The notes beneath the pieces were generated by a model, which worked only from the letters and a program-made list of their open reading frames with translations, did no database searches and was not told the DNA's origin. Made by a program: the position numbers and the translations under genes. From Verticillium longisporum (lineage: Eukaryota; Ascomycota; Sordariomycetes; Glomerellales; Plectosphaerellaceae), in contig JAETXT010000002.1 of assembly GCA_019188255.1 (NCBI GenBank), positions 2,356,001-2,420,000 of the forward strand: 64,000 nucleotides of DNA, written 5' to 3'. How positions within the stretch are numbered: position 1 is the first letter of the stretch; each line of letters opens with the position of its first letter. Positions 1-12,473 of this stretch are shown one piece after another.

Positions 1-1140
1 CCGTCACGAGGCCAAGAAACGCCAGCGGCTCTTGGATTCCCCTCCGGCCTTTTTTGCTTTTTCGAACGTCAGCTACTAGCATACTGTGCTTCTGGAAGCA
101 CCAAATATGACCCACTAACGTGGTGGGCCGATCGACAATACCAGGCCTTCATGCTGGACTTGAACGTGGCCACGAACGGTAACACTGGCTTTAAATATCA
201 AGCCGAGTATAGGGTTGCAAGGCAAATGTGGTAACTTCGCAAACCTTACGTACCGGCTACTCCGAAACGAGAGCTGGTCTGGAAGCTATCCAAAGGCAGA
301 GATCGATCTTCAGAGCCAAGTTGTGCCACTCGGGCAAAGTTCCCCTTTTTTTTTATGACAAAGATGCAATCTGATGGTTCAAAGAAGTTACTTGTGTACC
401 TCGTCGAGGGACATCGTGAATCTATTTTAGGAGGCTGACCTGGATCCGCCAGATCAGTAGCTCTGATTGGCTTCTTCGTGCGACCATTGGTTTCAGGTTG
501 TCTGCAAGTAAAAGCCCGTCAGGCGTTGGCAATCAAAGACAGCCAGCCAGCATTTCGTGCATGCTTATGGTGGGGGTTGCACTCAGTATGATGACCTAAG
601 CGAACCCCTCTGAAAGGGAAGAAGAGCACATCAGATTCAAGCGAGAATTAACCGAACCGAGATCAAGCTATCCACACCTCGTCACCGACCCAACGCAACA
701 TCCACACTATCCCAACAACAAAATTCAACTCTCAATCTCCTCACTCTCCCACATCAAGCTTGTGCATATCCAGGCGCTTCGCGTAGTGAAGCTCGTTGCA
801 ATAATCCTTACGCATCCTTTATGACACAACGTTCGCAGTGGAGGTAATTGAATCAGGTATGATGAAACTCCACCCCCAGAAAATTCAAGTCCCCTCTCGA
901 GCTTTCGTGATGAATTTCTTTATTGGAGCTGTCTGAACCTCGTGTTGACACACTATTACCTTACGCTAAAACCTCTGAACTCTGCTCAATCGCGCTCTTT
1001 CCTCTTACCTGCTACCACTTCTTTCGCTCGGCGTTGCTGACTCGAACGTATCAGATTTCTCGTGCTGGTAGTGATTCGCAGCGTACGACAGTACCCTCAC
1101 GACCCCGAGACTGTCTGTTGAACTCTTCAAACATCGAAGC
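1..1140. other. Upstream region of SSU72, no gene recognised
   Basis: No convincing gene is seen. A frame on the + strand is open from the window edge to a TAA at 232-234, but its sequence is not recognisable. The last 400 bases are rich in C, A and T with CT-rich stretches (about 660-760), as expected of a fungal promoter and leader for the gene starting at 1141. Confidence 0.5.
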
Positions 1141-1971
1141 ATGGAGACAACAAACGGTACAGCGCAGACTGTTGCGCCAAGTGGCAATGGTGAACAGACG
1201 CCCGAATCCGGAGGGTTCAAGCTGAAGTTCTGCACGGTCTGCGCCAGTAATCAAAACAGGTATGCTGCCCTCACCTGACATATACAGAAGGCTGTCTTGC
1301 TAATTCTTCCAAGATCTATGGTGTCCCACCTCCGCCTTGCCGAGGCTAATTACCCCGTGATATCATTCGGCACCGGGTCCCCTGTGCGCCAGCCTCGATC
1401 ATCCACCCCCCAGCCCAACGTGTACCACTCCAACAAGACATCCTACGTCAGTATTTACCGGGAGCCTCAGTCCACGGATCCCAAGCTGTACCTGCAAATT
1501 GCTGTACGCAACATGGTTGACCGCAATCGCAACGTCAAGTGGGGTCCTGAGCGATGGCAAGACTGGCAGGTCGGTATGCCGCGTCTTGACAAGCCCGATG
1601 ACCGTGGCAGCCAGGGTGTAGAGGGCGGCATTGTCGACATCGTCATCACGTGTGAAGAGAGGTGTTGGGATGCTGTCATTGATGACCTCATGGCGCGCGG
1701 GGCACCCATGAATCGCCCTGTACATGTCATCAATGTTGACATCAAGGACAACCACGAGGAGGCTAGCGTTGGCGGCCGCGCCATCCTAGACCTGGCCAAC
1801 ACGCTTAACGCTGCCGCTACGGAGGCACGACAAGCTGCCGGTGCGGCCAATTTTGACAGTGGCAGCGCCGGCGCCCGGGCCAGCTTTGACGAGCAGGTGC
1901 CTGATATCCTGGCCGCTTGGCAGGACCGCTGGCCGCATTTGCCCGCGCTGTGGACGTTGGCATGGTTTTAG
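1141..1971 (+). CDS. ssu72: Ssu72, RNA polymerase II CTD phosphatase
   Basis: Two exons, 1141-1259 and 1314-1971, joined over a 54-nt GT-AG intron, give 258 aa. Ssu72 dephosphorylates Ser5-P of the RNA polymerase II C-terminal domain and is part of the cleavage/polyadenylation machinery in the nucleus. The catalytic CX5RS loop (CASNQNRS) is split by the intron, so the active-site Arg codon is completed by the second exon. The conserved block [18 protein letters not shown], a following aspartate-rich segment and the C-terminal [13 protein letters not shown] are typical of the family. The start at 1141 is the first ATG in frame and leaves a short, poorly conserved N-terminus of about 30 residues before the catalytic Cys, as in other fungi. 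The gene converges with the RTA1-type gene, 436 bp away. Confidence 0.97.
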
Positions 1972-2407
1972 AGCTGCATGATCCTGCTTCTTTTGTGTGA
2001 TACGAGCGCGGCGTTTCGGAGGTTGGGATTCGGATGGAATGAGATCAGCAGGTAAACACATCATGATACCAGGGTTTATTTATTTATAGATGGTTGACTC
2101 GAACACAAGCGAGCAGTCATCGTGTATACGCGGATCACCAAAATCAAATGACGATGAGAAATACTCGAAGTGCAGCCATTATGTCGCTGTCTTATACAGA
2201 TATGTCTCGTATCGCGGCTTGGATACAAGCCGCGCTCGCACCCTACACTGGCCTCACAGACCGGTCGGGCTGGCCAGCTTGATCGAAATCATCAAGACCC
2301 GTGAACCGATGACCACACATGCCGGCCTAATAATCTTCGCCTGGGTGGTCCCTTCTCCCGCCAACCTATTGGCCAGGCATCACTGAGCTTCGCCACCTCG
2401 ATGAGCT

Positions 2408-3427
2408 CTACGCATCCCTGCGGCCCATCTCCACGATCTCGTCACTCGAGTGCAAGGAGTCCAGGTTGGCCGCCTTGCGCTTCTTCTTCGATTCGAGATC
2501 CCCAACGTACCACACAACAAAGATGGCCATGACGGCGGCCATCAGCAGCGCGTCAAATATGTAAAGGTAGACCTCGTGGGTGATGAGGTACCCGTCGTTG
2601 CCCTGGATGTACTCGATGACACGGAAGATGCTACGCACGAGGATGATGGCGCTGGTTCCGTACAGCACGTACAAGTGCCTCTTCCACGGCAGACGACCCT
2701 CAATCGAGACGGGCGTGGGGCTCCTCGTCAGACGGTGTTGGAAGAGCACCGATGTGCAAAGGAAGAAGCCAAAGACGACGATCTGGACGAATAGACCGCC
2801 AATGATAACTTTCTCGCCGAGCTTGAAGAGGTCGTAGTCCCCGGCAGCAGAGAGGCCGGCGCCGCTGGCTTGGACGGTGAAGGCGATGACGTCGCCAAGA
2901 ACGAAGATGCGGGTGACCCAGTTGACCGGAATGAGCGAGAGGTGCTCGGCACGGCAGGTGCGAATGAGGCGTCCAAGAATCATGTAGATAGAGGCGGCGA
3001 AGAGAGCCGGGGCCACGAGGATAAAAGTGCCCTGGATGGCGAAGGCCATGACACTTTCAGGGTTGAAGTGACCCCAGATTCGGAATGCATAGCCAATCAC
3101 TTGAACTACAGATTGAACGCAAATTAGTTAAGTCATGTGAGTAATTATGTTGCTGGTCATAAACGTTTTCTATGCGTGCAAAAGAGTGAAGAGGACAGGC
3201 CCCGTGTCAGGGAGGGTTTAATCTGGGCTGAACTTACATAGACCACCAACCGTGAATGCAGTGAAATAATAAGCTTTGGCACGAAGCAGACGCCATATAT
3301 GCAGTGCTGTCAGAATAGCAAAGACAACTGTCGATGTGATACTAGCAGCAAGCGCAGGCTCGTAATAGTACAAAACAAAATCGATCTCTTTGCCGCCGGC
3401 GCCACTTGTTTGATCGTTGTCGGACAT
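2408..3427 (-). CDS. RTA1-family seven-helix membrane protein
   Basis: Two exons on the minus strand (3427-3238 and 3105-2408), with a 132-nt intron from GTAAGT to TAG, give 295 aa. The family (RTA1/RSB1 type) is fungal. It is placed in the plasma or vacuolar membrane and linked to long-chain-base export and resistance to aminocholesterol-type drugs. The sequence shows seven hydrophobic segments. The first ends at HIWRLL, and the second crosses the splice junction and runs into FQVIGYAFRIW. The family motif APALFAASIYMILGRLI follows, then the loop QASGAG and a late segment with RSIFRVIEYIQG. The C-terminus is basic and cytosolic (KKKRKA). The substrate cannot be told from sequence. The gene reads away from a 2.9-kb gene-poor interval. 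Confidence 0.93.
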
Positions 3428-6375
3428 GATGGATGGTGGAAAGAACGCCTAGAAACCTGCGGGACTTGCGAGGACCATGAACGAAGGTGCGAGTCGACCA
3501 GCACTTCTTGGGGCACGTTTGATCAAGTAGTTCAATCACAGGGAAACAAAACACTCACCACCCTGCCGGGTAAGTTCCTTCAATATCATCCGCCATGACG
3601 AAAAGCCCACCAGCTTATTCTGCCAACGACTGGTGGATGCAGGAGTACGATCGCTCGCGTCTTCGCAAATCTCGGGTCAGCCCCGAACCCGACACATACG
3701 AAGCCGCGGGTTCGGATTGCCCCACCATCATTAAGCCTGCTAGATAAGCGTACCTTGGCGGGATCTCACAGTGACGATACCCCGTGATGCAACAAATAGA
3801 TAAGTCTACGCAAGATGTGACCCAGCATTCGATAGAACACGCAATGAAACGTATACCAGGATATCCGAAGCGTCAGATCGGAGATCTCGGGTTCGAGAGT
3901 AGTCTCCTCGTGCTCAGTAGTGTTTCCAGGCCACTGAGATGCGCAGACCGCAACGGCTGTGGATAGCGCAAGTGTGGCTGGACAGCTTTTGGCCAACCGA
4001 GTTAAATCATGGTCATGATCGAGTTGGGTAGCGATCGAAAGAGTCGAAAATGTTGAGAGAAGATCCAACTTGTACAGAGTTGAAAATTAGATCGCCTCGC
4101 CGACGTGTAAAGACGAGATCGGGGGTGCTGAGAACGCGAAAGGTTTTAACACTTCCCGGGGTTCAAGGGTGTTTGTATGCATTTCATGCCCAAACCAAAA
4201 CCTGGCAGACGACGCGGTCGTCATATGCGTGGGTTGTTCTCAAACAAATTCAAGCCAGTACGTGTAGAGCGAATGGCTGCAGACATGGCGTGCACAATCG
4301 TCAGAGTCGCTCATGCTGGATTCGCACTACGCATCACTCTCGTGGACCATCGCTGCTCGAACTGCCGCATTGCAAGCGGATATCTTGATCGCTAATTATA
4401 AGCCGAGATGTCACGGCGATTGACGAGCTCTGGCGCAAGGAACGATCGAGTGCGGGCACCGGGCCCGTTAGATCCGATAAACCTTCTCGGAGCCGCGAAC
4501 TAGAGAATGCGGTCTGTATCGGCAGGTTGCACGACCGCAACAAGCTACGGGCCGGAGACAATGTCGGCAACATGGCCGTATCCGGATGAGCGAGTGTTGA
4601 GTTTTGATACAGACGCCCGTCTGCCGCCACGGCAGGGCATCAGAGCCACATCGCTTCCGCCGGGCTTCCTGCCCCCTTGTCAAGAAAAATAAAAGTTCGC
4701 TCGACCTAATTAGGCGAGATGGCTGACGACAGCAATCAAACGGTTGACCTGGGGATCCTACGGTCCAACTTTCGTAATGCTCGAAAGGGACAATCCAGAC
4801 GTGGCGGAAGAACGGGGCATCGTTGGTATCCTGGCCAGCCCCAGTTGACATGTCGGCTGAAGGCGGTTGTCTAGAGGGATATGAGGGCGAGTCCATGGGG
4901 TTAGTAGACAGTTGATGTACAGCTCGCCAGGCCTGGCGGCAGGGCAAGGCAGGGTGAATCCTGTCGCTGTGCTGCACCAGTAGGGAGGCCTTTTCTTGGC
5001 TGCTGCACTCACACCTGGCTTGTCTGTTAGCGCGCGCGGGAAAATCGAACGGGCCAGACCAATAGGCGTGTCCTGTGCCCTGGATTCCCCCTGAACCATC
5101 GTTCCCTGCAGGCCATCTTTTCTAAGGGGCGGAAGGCCGGAGGGCAGAAGGGGAGAGGGGGCTGGAAACTGCTCCGATGGTTGGCGACTTGGTACTACGC
5201 TAGAGACGGTGTAAGAGGGGCATGGGAAAGGGGTATGTATACTGGTGCTCACACCCTCGCCACGAGTCAGAAGATCGACTGTCAGTACAGGTTTGCCCCG
5301 TCGAAGCGAGTATGCCTGACGAGATGAATGCACAATGCTGCTGATCATGATGGCGTTAGACTGGATGCATCGGCATTGAGGCTATGTCTGAAATGCGGCC
5401 ATGCTAAAATGACGGAAGGTCGCTGACTTGTGACAGTGACAGAGGGAGAAGCTGGAAAGGGCACTGGGGATGGCCTGGTCCCTGCCCTGGGAAGCCCTGG
5501 GAGGCATCCAGAAGGAGAAGTGACGAGGTTGAAGGGGACGAATAAGATTGGAGTAACGGGGCTGAGTACATTTGCTGTACCTGACTCCAGGTCGCCCACT
5601 GTAGTGCAGGCGGATGGGGGCCCCAGGATACTTATCGAGACTTGTGGCCTCATTTCCCGCGAGATCTCTGGACGTCCCCACCCGCTCTGAACCTGGCTCA
5701 AGTGGCCTCTGATTGGAGGCTTGGTCGCACTTCCCCTGTTGGACTTGGTTGACGTTTCATGCTTCACCACGCCGTCGCGGGTTCTCGAGTTCCCAGGTCC
5801 ATCCAACGGCTCCGGCAACTTCTCAACTTCTTGTCTTTTCGGTCTGCCTTGGGTAGTCACTATTTAGCATCGCGATCACGGCAGCCCAGGGCGTCGTTGC
5901 ACTCCATTCTAGGAGTTGTGAGTCCCGCAGCAAGGCAAATCGATATTCACCTTGGATCTTGTTATCGATTCCACCCACCCTCGATCGCCCCCAGCCACGG
6001 GCAACGAGTCGAGACGAGACATTCCGAAGTCCAGCAACCACCCTGACCAGCACTGCGACGTTCCACAGCTTCGAAATCTCCTGCCCTCACGCCCTTGGTA
6101 CCAGCCTCATTCTGTTCGTCACCACCATCGATTTGTTTCGGTTTTCCTCCTTTGCACCGGCAACGCGCTGCGGAGCCCCTTGGCAGCTTGTACTTGACCG
6201 ATCGGCACCCAGGAGAAAAAAAGCAAGGCGACACGGCAGCAACCCAACCCCAAGCCACAAGTAATTACAACCCAGCTTGCCTTTGTTCTAATCTTCCGAC
6301 GCCATCTTTGACTCGCGACGAGATCTACCTGCTTGATCCGTCGTCACGCCCACCTCCTCGACCACCCAGTATACC
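3428..6375. other. 2.9-kb intergenic region, shared promoter side
   Basis: This lies between the divergent RTA1-type gene and SPA2. Several frames stay open for 100-200 codons on the minus strand (about 4468-5860), but their translations are proline- and arginine-rich with no recognisable domain and no clear splice structure. The part from about 5950 to 6375 is CT-rich and looks like the long leader of SPA2. I see no repeat or RNA gene here. Confidence 0.5.
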
Positions 6376-9315
6376 ATGAATGGACGAAATGCGCCACTGT
6401 CCCCAGTCTCAGTAGGCGGAAGCGAATGGTCCGGCATTGACAAGTACCAATCCATGGCCGACGACGGCTTCAACAGAGGGAATCTCGTCTCTCCCCCAAT
6501 TCTGGCGGCTCGAACGGGGTCATGAATGGTGGATTCTCATCTGGTCCTCGAAGCACTGGCGGCCCCTCGCCGCCGCCTTCTATCGGCCGATCAAGCAATG
6601 GCACCAACCTATACGCGCGGAGTGAGAGTGGCAGGAGTCAACGGGAAGAGCATGTGGAGGCGGTTCTGGGACAACACTACGTTGCCTTGAAGGACTACTT
6701 GAGCGGACGCGATGGAAACACAAGCAAGCCTCTGAACAAGGCCCAGGACAAGCTGTTGCGCTTGTCTGCCGTGCAGTTCCTTGAGCTCAGTACTGATGTC
6801 TTCGACGAACTGCTTAGGAGGCAAGCCCTCGCGCGCCGGCCGCCTGGCCCAAATGGTCAGGGTCCTCCTCCTTACCTCACACCCGAGCAAACATTCCACC
6901 CCAAACGCAACCAGGCGCGCCAGAAGCTCTCCTCGCTCGGCCCTCCTCGCTTCAGAGACTTGGCAACAGACGTTTATGTCGAGTTGGAAAGGAGGTATCC
7001 TCGCTTTGCAGCAGGAGACATCCCGCGTCCCGGCAGCAACATGTCGATGCGCGTACCGCCCAGCCGATCGGGCACGCCGCTGAGTGGTATGCAGAACGGC
7101 TTCCCGCCAAGAAACCAAAGCCGTATGAGACGGCCATCCGATGCAAGCTCCATCCGCGGTGCCATGCCTCCCCAAGACCCATATGGCGTTCCTCCATCGC
7201 CAGGTCTGCCCAACGGTGACTACGGCCGTCCGATGCAGAAGCAATTTCAGAGCAACACCATTGTCCCGAACAAGAGCACCATGGTGGAGGAGGATGATGA
7301 CGGAAGCCCAGATAACGACGAAGATCGCGACGCTTTCGGATTGGACAAAAATGGCAACAGGTCAAGTGATAAGAGTCAGCGGACTACGGAGACCTCCGAG
7401 GTAACAAACTCATGCCTTCTGCTGCACGACTTTACTGGGAAGATACTAACATCACAAAACAGGCTGACAAGAAAATGCTTGAGGATTATCGGAATCAGGT
7501 CAAGGATCTGACTGAACGCCTCGACATCATGGAAGAGGCAGTAAAGAGAAAAGATGATGAGCTGGCTGGAGTGCTCGATGGCGAACGGTCCCGTGCCTCG
7601 GCCAATAACATGGAAAAGCAAGATTGGACCGATTTGCGCACAAATCTCGAAAACCAGCTTGCAGATGCTCAGGGCCTCAACGATTCGTTAAGACAGGAGC
7701 TTGACCGCGCCCAAGGAGATCAGGATCGCGCTCGGAATGACTATGATCGTTTGCGAAACGAGCATGACCGCATTCAAGACGATATGGACCGTATCAGGGA
7801 CGGCCACGCGAACGAGATAAGGGACCTGAGAGATCAGTTGGAGGAGATGCGTCAGAAGAGCATGAACGTCAATGTCATGCAAGCATCGACATCAAGCAAT
7901 GGGCCGTCGGATCCTAAGTTGATACAGGAGAACCAGCAATTGCGACAGGCTCTGGAGGAGCAACAACAGGTCACTGACGAGGCTCGCAGGGAAGCCAGAG
8001 AGTTCCTGCGAGAGATGAAGATGCTGTCTCAACAGAGCGGCACGACATGGGAGAAGCAGGGCGAAATGGAAAAGACCATTGAAGGGCTGGAGCAGGAAGT
8101 CCGTGATTGGAGGAATCGCTATGCTCGCACCAAGACACAGCTGCGGAATTTCAGGGCCTCGTCCCTCGGCCTCACCATCGACCAGGACGCTGGAAAATAT
8201 GTTCGTGAGAAGGGCTTTACCGAAGAGAACGGACTCGTCAAAGACGTTCATGTGACAAAGTTCCAGATCTCAATCGACGAGCTCCTTCAGCGAGCACGAG
8301 CTGACGACCCGGAGAAGGTCATTGATGCCATGAAGCATGTTGTTGTTAGCGTCAGGCGGATCACGAAGGACATGGCGGAATCTCCTCCCCACGACGAGAC
8401 GGTTGCACAGGAGCAGGCTAAGTTGAAGGGCAAGGTCTCGTCCACTGCAAACGCGATGATCACGGCGTCGAAGAACTTTGCAGCTTCTGCCGGTATCTCA
8501 CCCGTATCTCTACTCGATGCCGCAGCTTCCCATCTGGTCGCCGCAGTCGTTGACCTCCTGCGGACTGTCAAGATCCGAGCTACCCCTGCCGGCGAGCTCG
8601 AGGATGATGACGACGGCACCATTACGCCTGTTGATTCGACTGGATTTTTCTCTCCCCGCACCAATTCGATGCAGCAGCCCATCTCTGCTCAGGACCTTCC
8701 GCCGCCGCCTCCTTTCCAGGGCTTGGGTGCGAACCGTGCTAGCGTCGACTCATCTGCCTACAGCCCCGTGAGCTCTCCCCGCCAATCTGCTGATCCGTAT
8801 GGCCGCCGGCCCATTTCTCGTGGAGCCAATGGCATGGGCAACGGCATGGGCTATATGGGAATGAACAAGGCACAGCCACCAGCGCCAGCCAACAACTACG
8901 GCGTCAGTCTGATAGCCGCTACGAGGATCTGAAAATCTACCTGGAGGACCAGACAGCTATTCTTGTCCAGAACATTCAGAACTTGGTCGGGTCCATTCGA
9001 AGCGACGCCACCATCTCCCAAATATCGTCGGAAATCGATGGCATCACCAATGTTGTGAGCAAGGTCGTCGCCGAGACCGAGAGCACGGGCAACGGCAACT
9101 TGACGATTCGTCTGGCAACATGCCGTGACCGCCTCCTAGAGGCCAATGACCAGGGCATCGACCTATCTTCGTCAGGAACCAACGAACGGGACTGGCGGAT
9201 GTGGACGCAGACTTTGCCGCCCATCGCCTTCGAGATTGCGCGGGAGACCAAGGAGCTTGTGCAGCGGGTCGACCGGCTAGTTATGAACAACGGGGCTGAT
9301 GACGATTTTGCTTGA
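6376..9315 (+). CDS. spa2: Spa2, polarisome scaffold (two apparent frameshifts)
   Basis: Two exons, 6376-7400 and 7463-9315, with a 62-nt intron. Spa2 organises the polarisome at hyphal tips and binds Bni1-type formin, Pea2, Bud6 and MAP kinase kinases. The N-terminus (SEWSGIDKYQ) is a recognisable fungal Spa2 start. Two SHD (GIT/Spa2 homology) repeats follow, the second containing RDLATDVYVELERR. A long coiled coil rich in D, R, E and Q comes next (about 7480-8150), then a proline-rich linker and a conserved C-terminal helical domain beginning RYEDLKIYLEDQ. Reading is broken twice. At the C5 run 6493-6497 the frame moves from SPP to NSGGSNG, and at 8902 from NNYG to SDSRYEDLK. One extra C at each place restores one 959-aa frame, and both exon lengths then fit. 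No GT-AG intron of usable size explains either shift. Confidence 0.93.
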
Positions 9316-11278
9316 GAGGCTGTTGCCGTCCGCAGCAATAACGGTTCTCAGCCAAGCCTCTCACGCCACCTAAAGTTGGCGCACGCTTGATATCAGATCA
9401 AAGTAGCTTCTGAATCATGGTTTTCCATGCTGAAGCTTAGTACTGCTTACTAGCTCCTTGCCGCCGTGGCGGAATTTAGGATTTTATATTCAGGGGGCTC
9501 AAGCCACCCCTGACCATGGCCGCACTTGGCTCAGCCGAGTGGGCTTTCGATTCCGAGGCTCTGCGTCCGCGGGGAATTACACTTTTTTTATGCTTTCCGT
9601 GCAGAAAGCCAGCGTTGATTTCCCATGTCGCTCGCTTCGCATCACAGGCGCAGGTACGAGCGCAGGAAGGACATTCGTTTTACGGTGGAAGGGAGGGGAT
9701 GACTGGAGATGACATCCAGGGGCCAGGGACTTTGGACATGTACGCATTATGCGTGACGAGCAACTCCGGGCATGATGGGGGACGATGGAGGGAGGAAGTG
9801 CATGGCAATGGGTGGAGCTGTCTAATGTTAGTGAAACCCCGTGAGGCATGAGCCCGGGTGTGAATGGAAGTACTGATAGATGACTACATTGGTTGATTGG
9901 TTGTGATTCCTTGTTGGTGCAAGAGCCTCTGATGACTTTTCCATAGTCTACATGGCCATGAGACGAAGGCTATAGCACCTCTGGCATTCATCTCGTCGAG
10001 ATAAAGTATGGCTGCGAGAGAGAAACCCTCCCGTGCGTAACTCGCCACCCTGGCTGAGACGGCGATGTGTGACTGGTGCTGGCGTTCAGGTGAGATGATG
10101 GCCCTAAACACCATTGCCAAGGAGGGCATGAGTGCGGACGGCACATGGTAGACTTGTTCAAATGTCAGCCAACCCCGTATGGTGAGGCTTGGCGCTGTTG
10201 ACTCAAGCTGGGGAAGTTGCCGCGGAGTGGGCTTCAGTCCCAATGACAGCAGCGGCTCAGCTGGGACACGGCAATGTAAGGTGCCTGAAGGTGCCTGAAG
10301 GGGCCTGCATGAGTGTGTTGCAGAGACGGTGTTTGGGCAGCCGCCCGCTCGGTCGTGATCTAGACTTCTCCAGGTTTCACTTTCAGCATGCTCAACCTCG
10401 CATGGTATTGTCTTGTTCACTCTCCTTTGATACCTCCTTTCCTGTCTACTGCGGCACTTGCGCATCTCGGACAACACACACCAGTTATATGCTCCGAATT
10501 CCACAGCCTTGATAATGGCCTTCAACAAGTATGACACCTGGAGCACATAGTGAAAGACGAGGGGAAGGAGGGGGGGAGGGGGTAACCATGTATGCAGCGC
10601 CAGCCTCAGCCCTTCGTGCTTCTGTCGCAGAAAAGAAATCCACTCCCCCTATGAGCTTTGAATCTGATGGCCACATTCAGCCGCATCGCGGCACCACCCT
10701 GATCTTTGATGAGATTTTGGAGGATACATAGTGCCACAACGCCAGCAGGATGTGAAAATACACACTTCCCCTGCTTCACAGCACAGTAGCTGCCAATCCG
10801 CAGCGCCTCTATTGGCTCTCGATGGCGCCCTCCGGCTGTCTGTCCGCGATCTCGAACAGCCACGGTTCACGACGAGGCAGACAGCGACGCCGCTTTTCAG
10901 CACGGGGTAGATAGTGGCTTAGAGGAACAGGTTGTAGGATGCTTGTATGAACATTGCTTATCGAGCTGAGTTGTGGGACTTGCGCCGGACCGGGTCACCT
11001 TGTGGTTTTACGAAGGCGCCTCATTATCAGCTCTCGAAGACGATGGATGGAGGCAATACATAGCATGAGCACCGCTCCAGAAGCAGCTTCAACTTCCCAA
11101 CCATCTGTTGTCTCTTTATCCTGCTTTTCCCTATTTATGATAGACGGACACGAATCCCTAGGTGAACTTGGAAGTCTATCACCGCTGGATTGTCGTCGTC
11201 TCGCTTGTATTCTCGCAACAGCCATCAGTAGGCAAACCAAAACACATTCGAAAGCATCCAAACCCCCTCCTCGCCACC
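9316..11278. other. Intergenic region between SPA2 and the MARVEL gene
   Basis: No supported gene is seen. A minus-strand frame at 9884-10546 (220 codons) is open, but its translation has no recognisable motif, no plausible splice signals and a composition unlike its neighbours. A 10-bp unit (GTGCCTGAAG) is repeated in tandem at 10281-10300. The last 150 bases are CT- and CA-rich leader-like sequence. Confidence 0.5.
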
Positions 11279-12253
11279 ATGGCAGACTCCCACGTGAGCA
11301 AGTACTCTTCCCAACGCCTCGCAGGCCGCGAGCACATACCCGCCTATCCCCGCGGCTTCATCGCCCTGCGCATTGTCCAGCTTGCCCTCGGCCTCATCAC
11401 GCTCGGCCTCTGCGCCTTTGGTGCCTACCTCTGGCCGATCTCGGGTAATTGCCTCATGCTCTTCGTCGCCGTCTCTACCCTCATCGTCACCGTCTGGCTC
11501 GTCGTCGCCGAGTACTCTCTACCCCGCATCTACAACTACTGGGCCGTCCTCGCCCTCGACATCTTCCTAGTCGTCTTCTGGCTCTGCGCGTTCGCCCTCC
11601 TCGCCTCCCAGGCCGCCTTTGTCTTCAGCGGCACCACCTACTGCGACGTCTACGACTGTTACTCGTCCGAGCCGACGGGTTTGTACTTTGTATTTGCCGC
11701 CTGTATGGCGGCCGCGTCTGCGATCGGCGGGCTGCAGTTGTGAGTTTCTCCTTCCATTTCGTCCTCTTCTTCTCCCCTCTTCCTTTTATTCTTTTTGGAA
11801 ATTCCTCGTCGTGCTCCTGATGTGATGGGCTGCTGCTGACACCTAGGACATAGCGCCCTATTTGTTACCTCTCTCGCTATCCACAGTACAGCGCTGCATC
11901 GTCACCGCAAAGCCGGCCTGCACTGCACCCCGCAGAACTTGCCCGGCACTCGCAACACCATCGCCGACGAAAAGAACACCATCCAGGCGGCTTACCAGCC
12001 CGTCCACACAGCCACCGTGCGCAGCGCTCCGCCATACGCGCAGCAAGACGGAATGTACAGCAGCACTCGACAGCACCAGCAGAACCAGCCCCAGGCGCAT
12101 CATGGCCAGATCTACTCCCCTCAGCAGGTGTCAACACCGCTGAGCACACAGCATAACGGGGTCTCGCATGTTCAGATGAACCCTCGAGAGCAGCATTCTC
12201 CTATGCCCCTGAATGCGCACGAGGTGGCCGTACCGCAGCAGTATCGCCGTTAA
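11279..12253 (+). CDS. MARVEL-type four-helix membrane protein
   Basis: Two exons, 11279-11739 and 11854-12253, joined over a 114-nt intron (GTGAGT to ...GACATAG), give 286 aa. The downstream of two nearby AG acceptors must be used: it gives LQFALFVTSLAIHS and completes a fourth helix, whereas the first AG (11844-11845) runs into a stop. The fold is four membrane helices ending in the family signature ALHRHRKAGLHC, then a 90-residue tail rich in Q, H and P. The start at 11279 has a good context (CACCATGG). MARVEL proteins act in membrane apposition and vesicle or cell-surface organisation, but the exact role of this fungal branch is not known. The gene converges on the Zn2Cys6 factor with 220 bp between stops. 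Confidence 0.85.
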
Positions 12254-12473
12254 GGTGCACACATAGGTACAATGGGATAATCGTAAGACCGGAACAATTT
12301 TGGTCGAGGTGAGAGGTGGAAATTGAGAGACGATAAATGAGAAGTGAGTCTTTGACGAAGGACAAGATCTCGAATGCCGGGAGAGAGATCAAATTCTAGG
12401 GTTTATACAGATCGAGTGTACAGTATCGGGTTCAAAGATCGAGGAACTGCCTTTTCGTTTTGCAGTCCATAAT

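Noticed and set aside
1..234. A + strand frame open from the window edge to TAA at 232-234, possibly the 3' end of a gene.
   Set aside because: 77 codons open by chance is not rare over six frames, and the translation shows no motif I can recognise.
4468..5860. Minus-strand open frames of 169-196 codons upstream of SPA2.
   Set aside because: Pro/Arg/Ser-rich translations without domain or splice structure; probably leader or intergenic sequence.
9884..10546. 220-codon minus-strand open frame.
   Set aside because: No recognisable motif and mixed composition; not supported by neighbours or splice signals.
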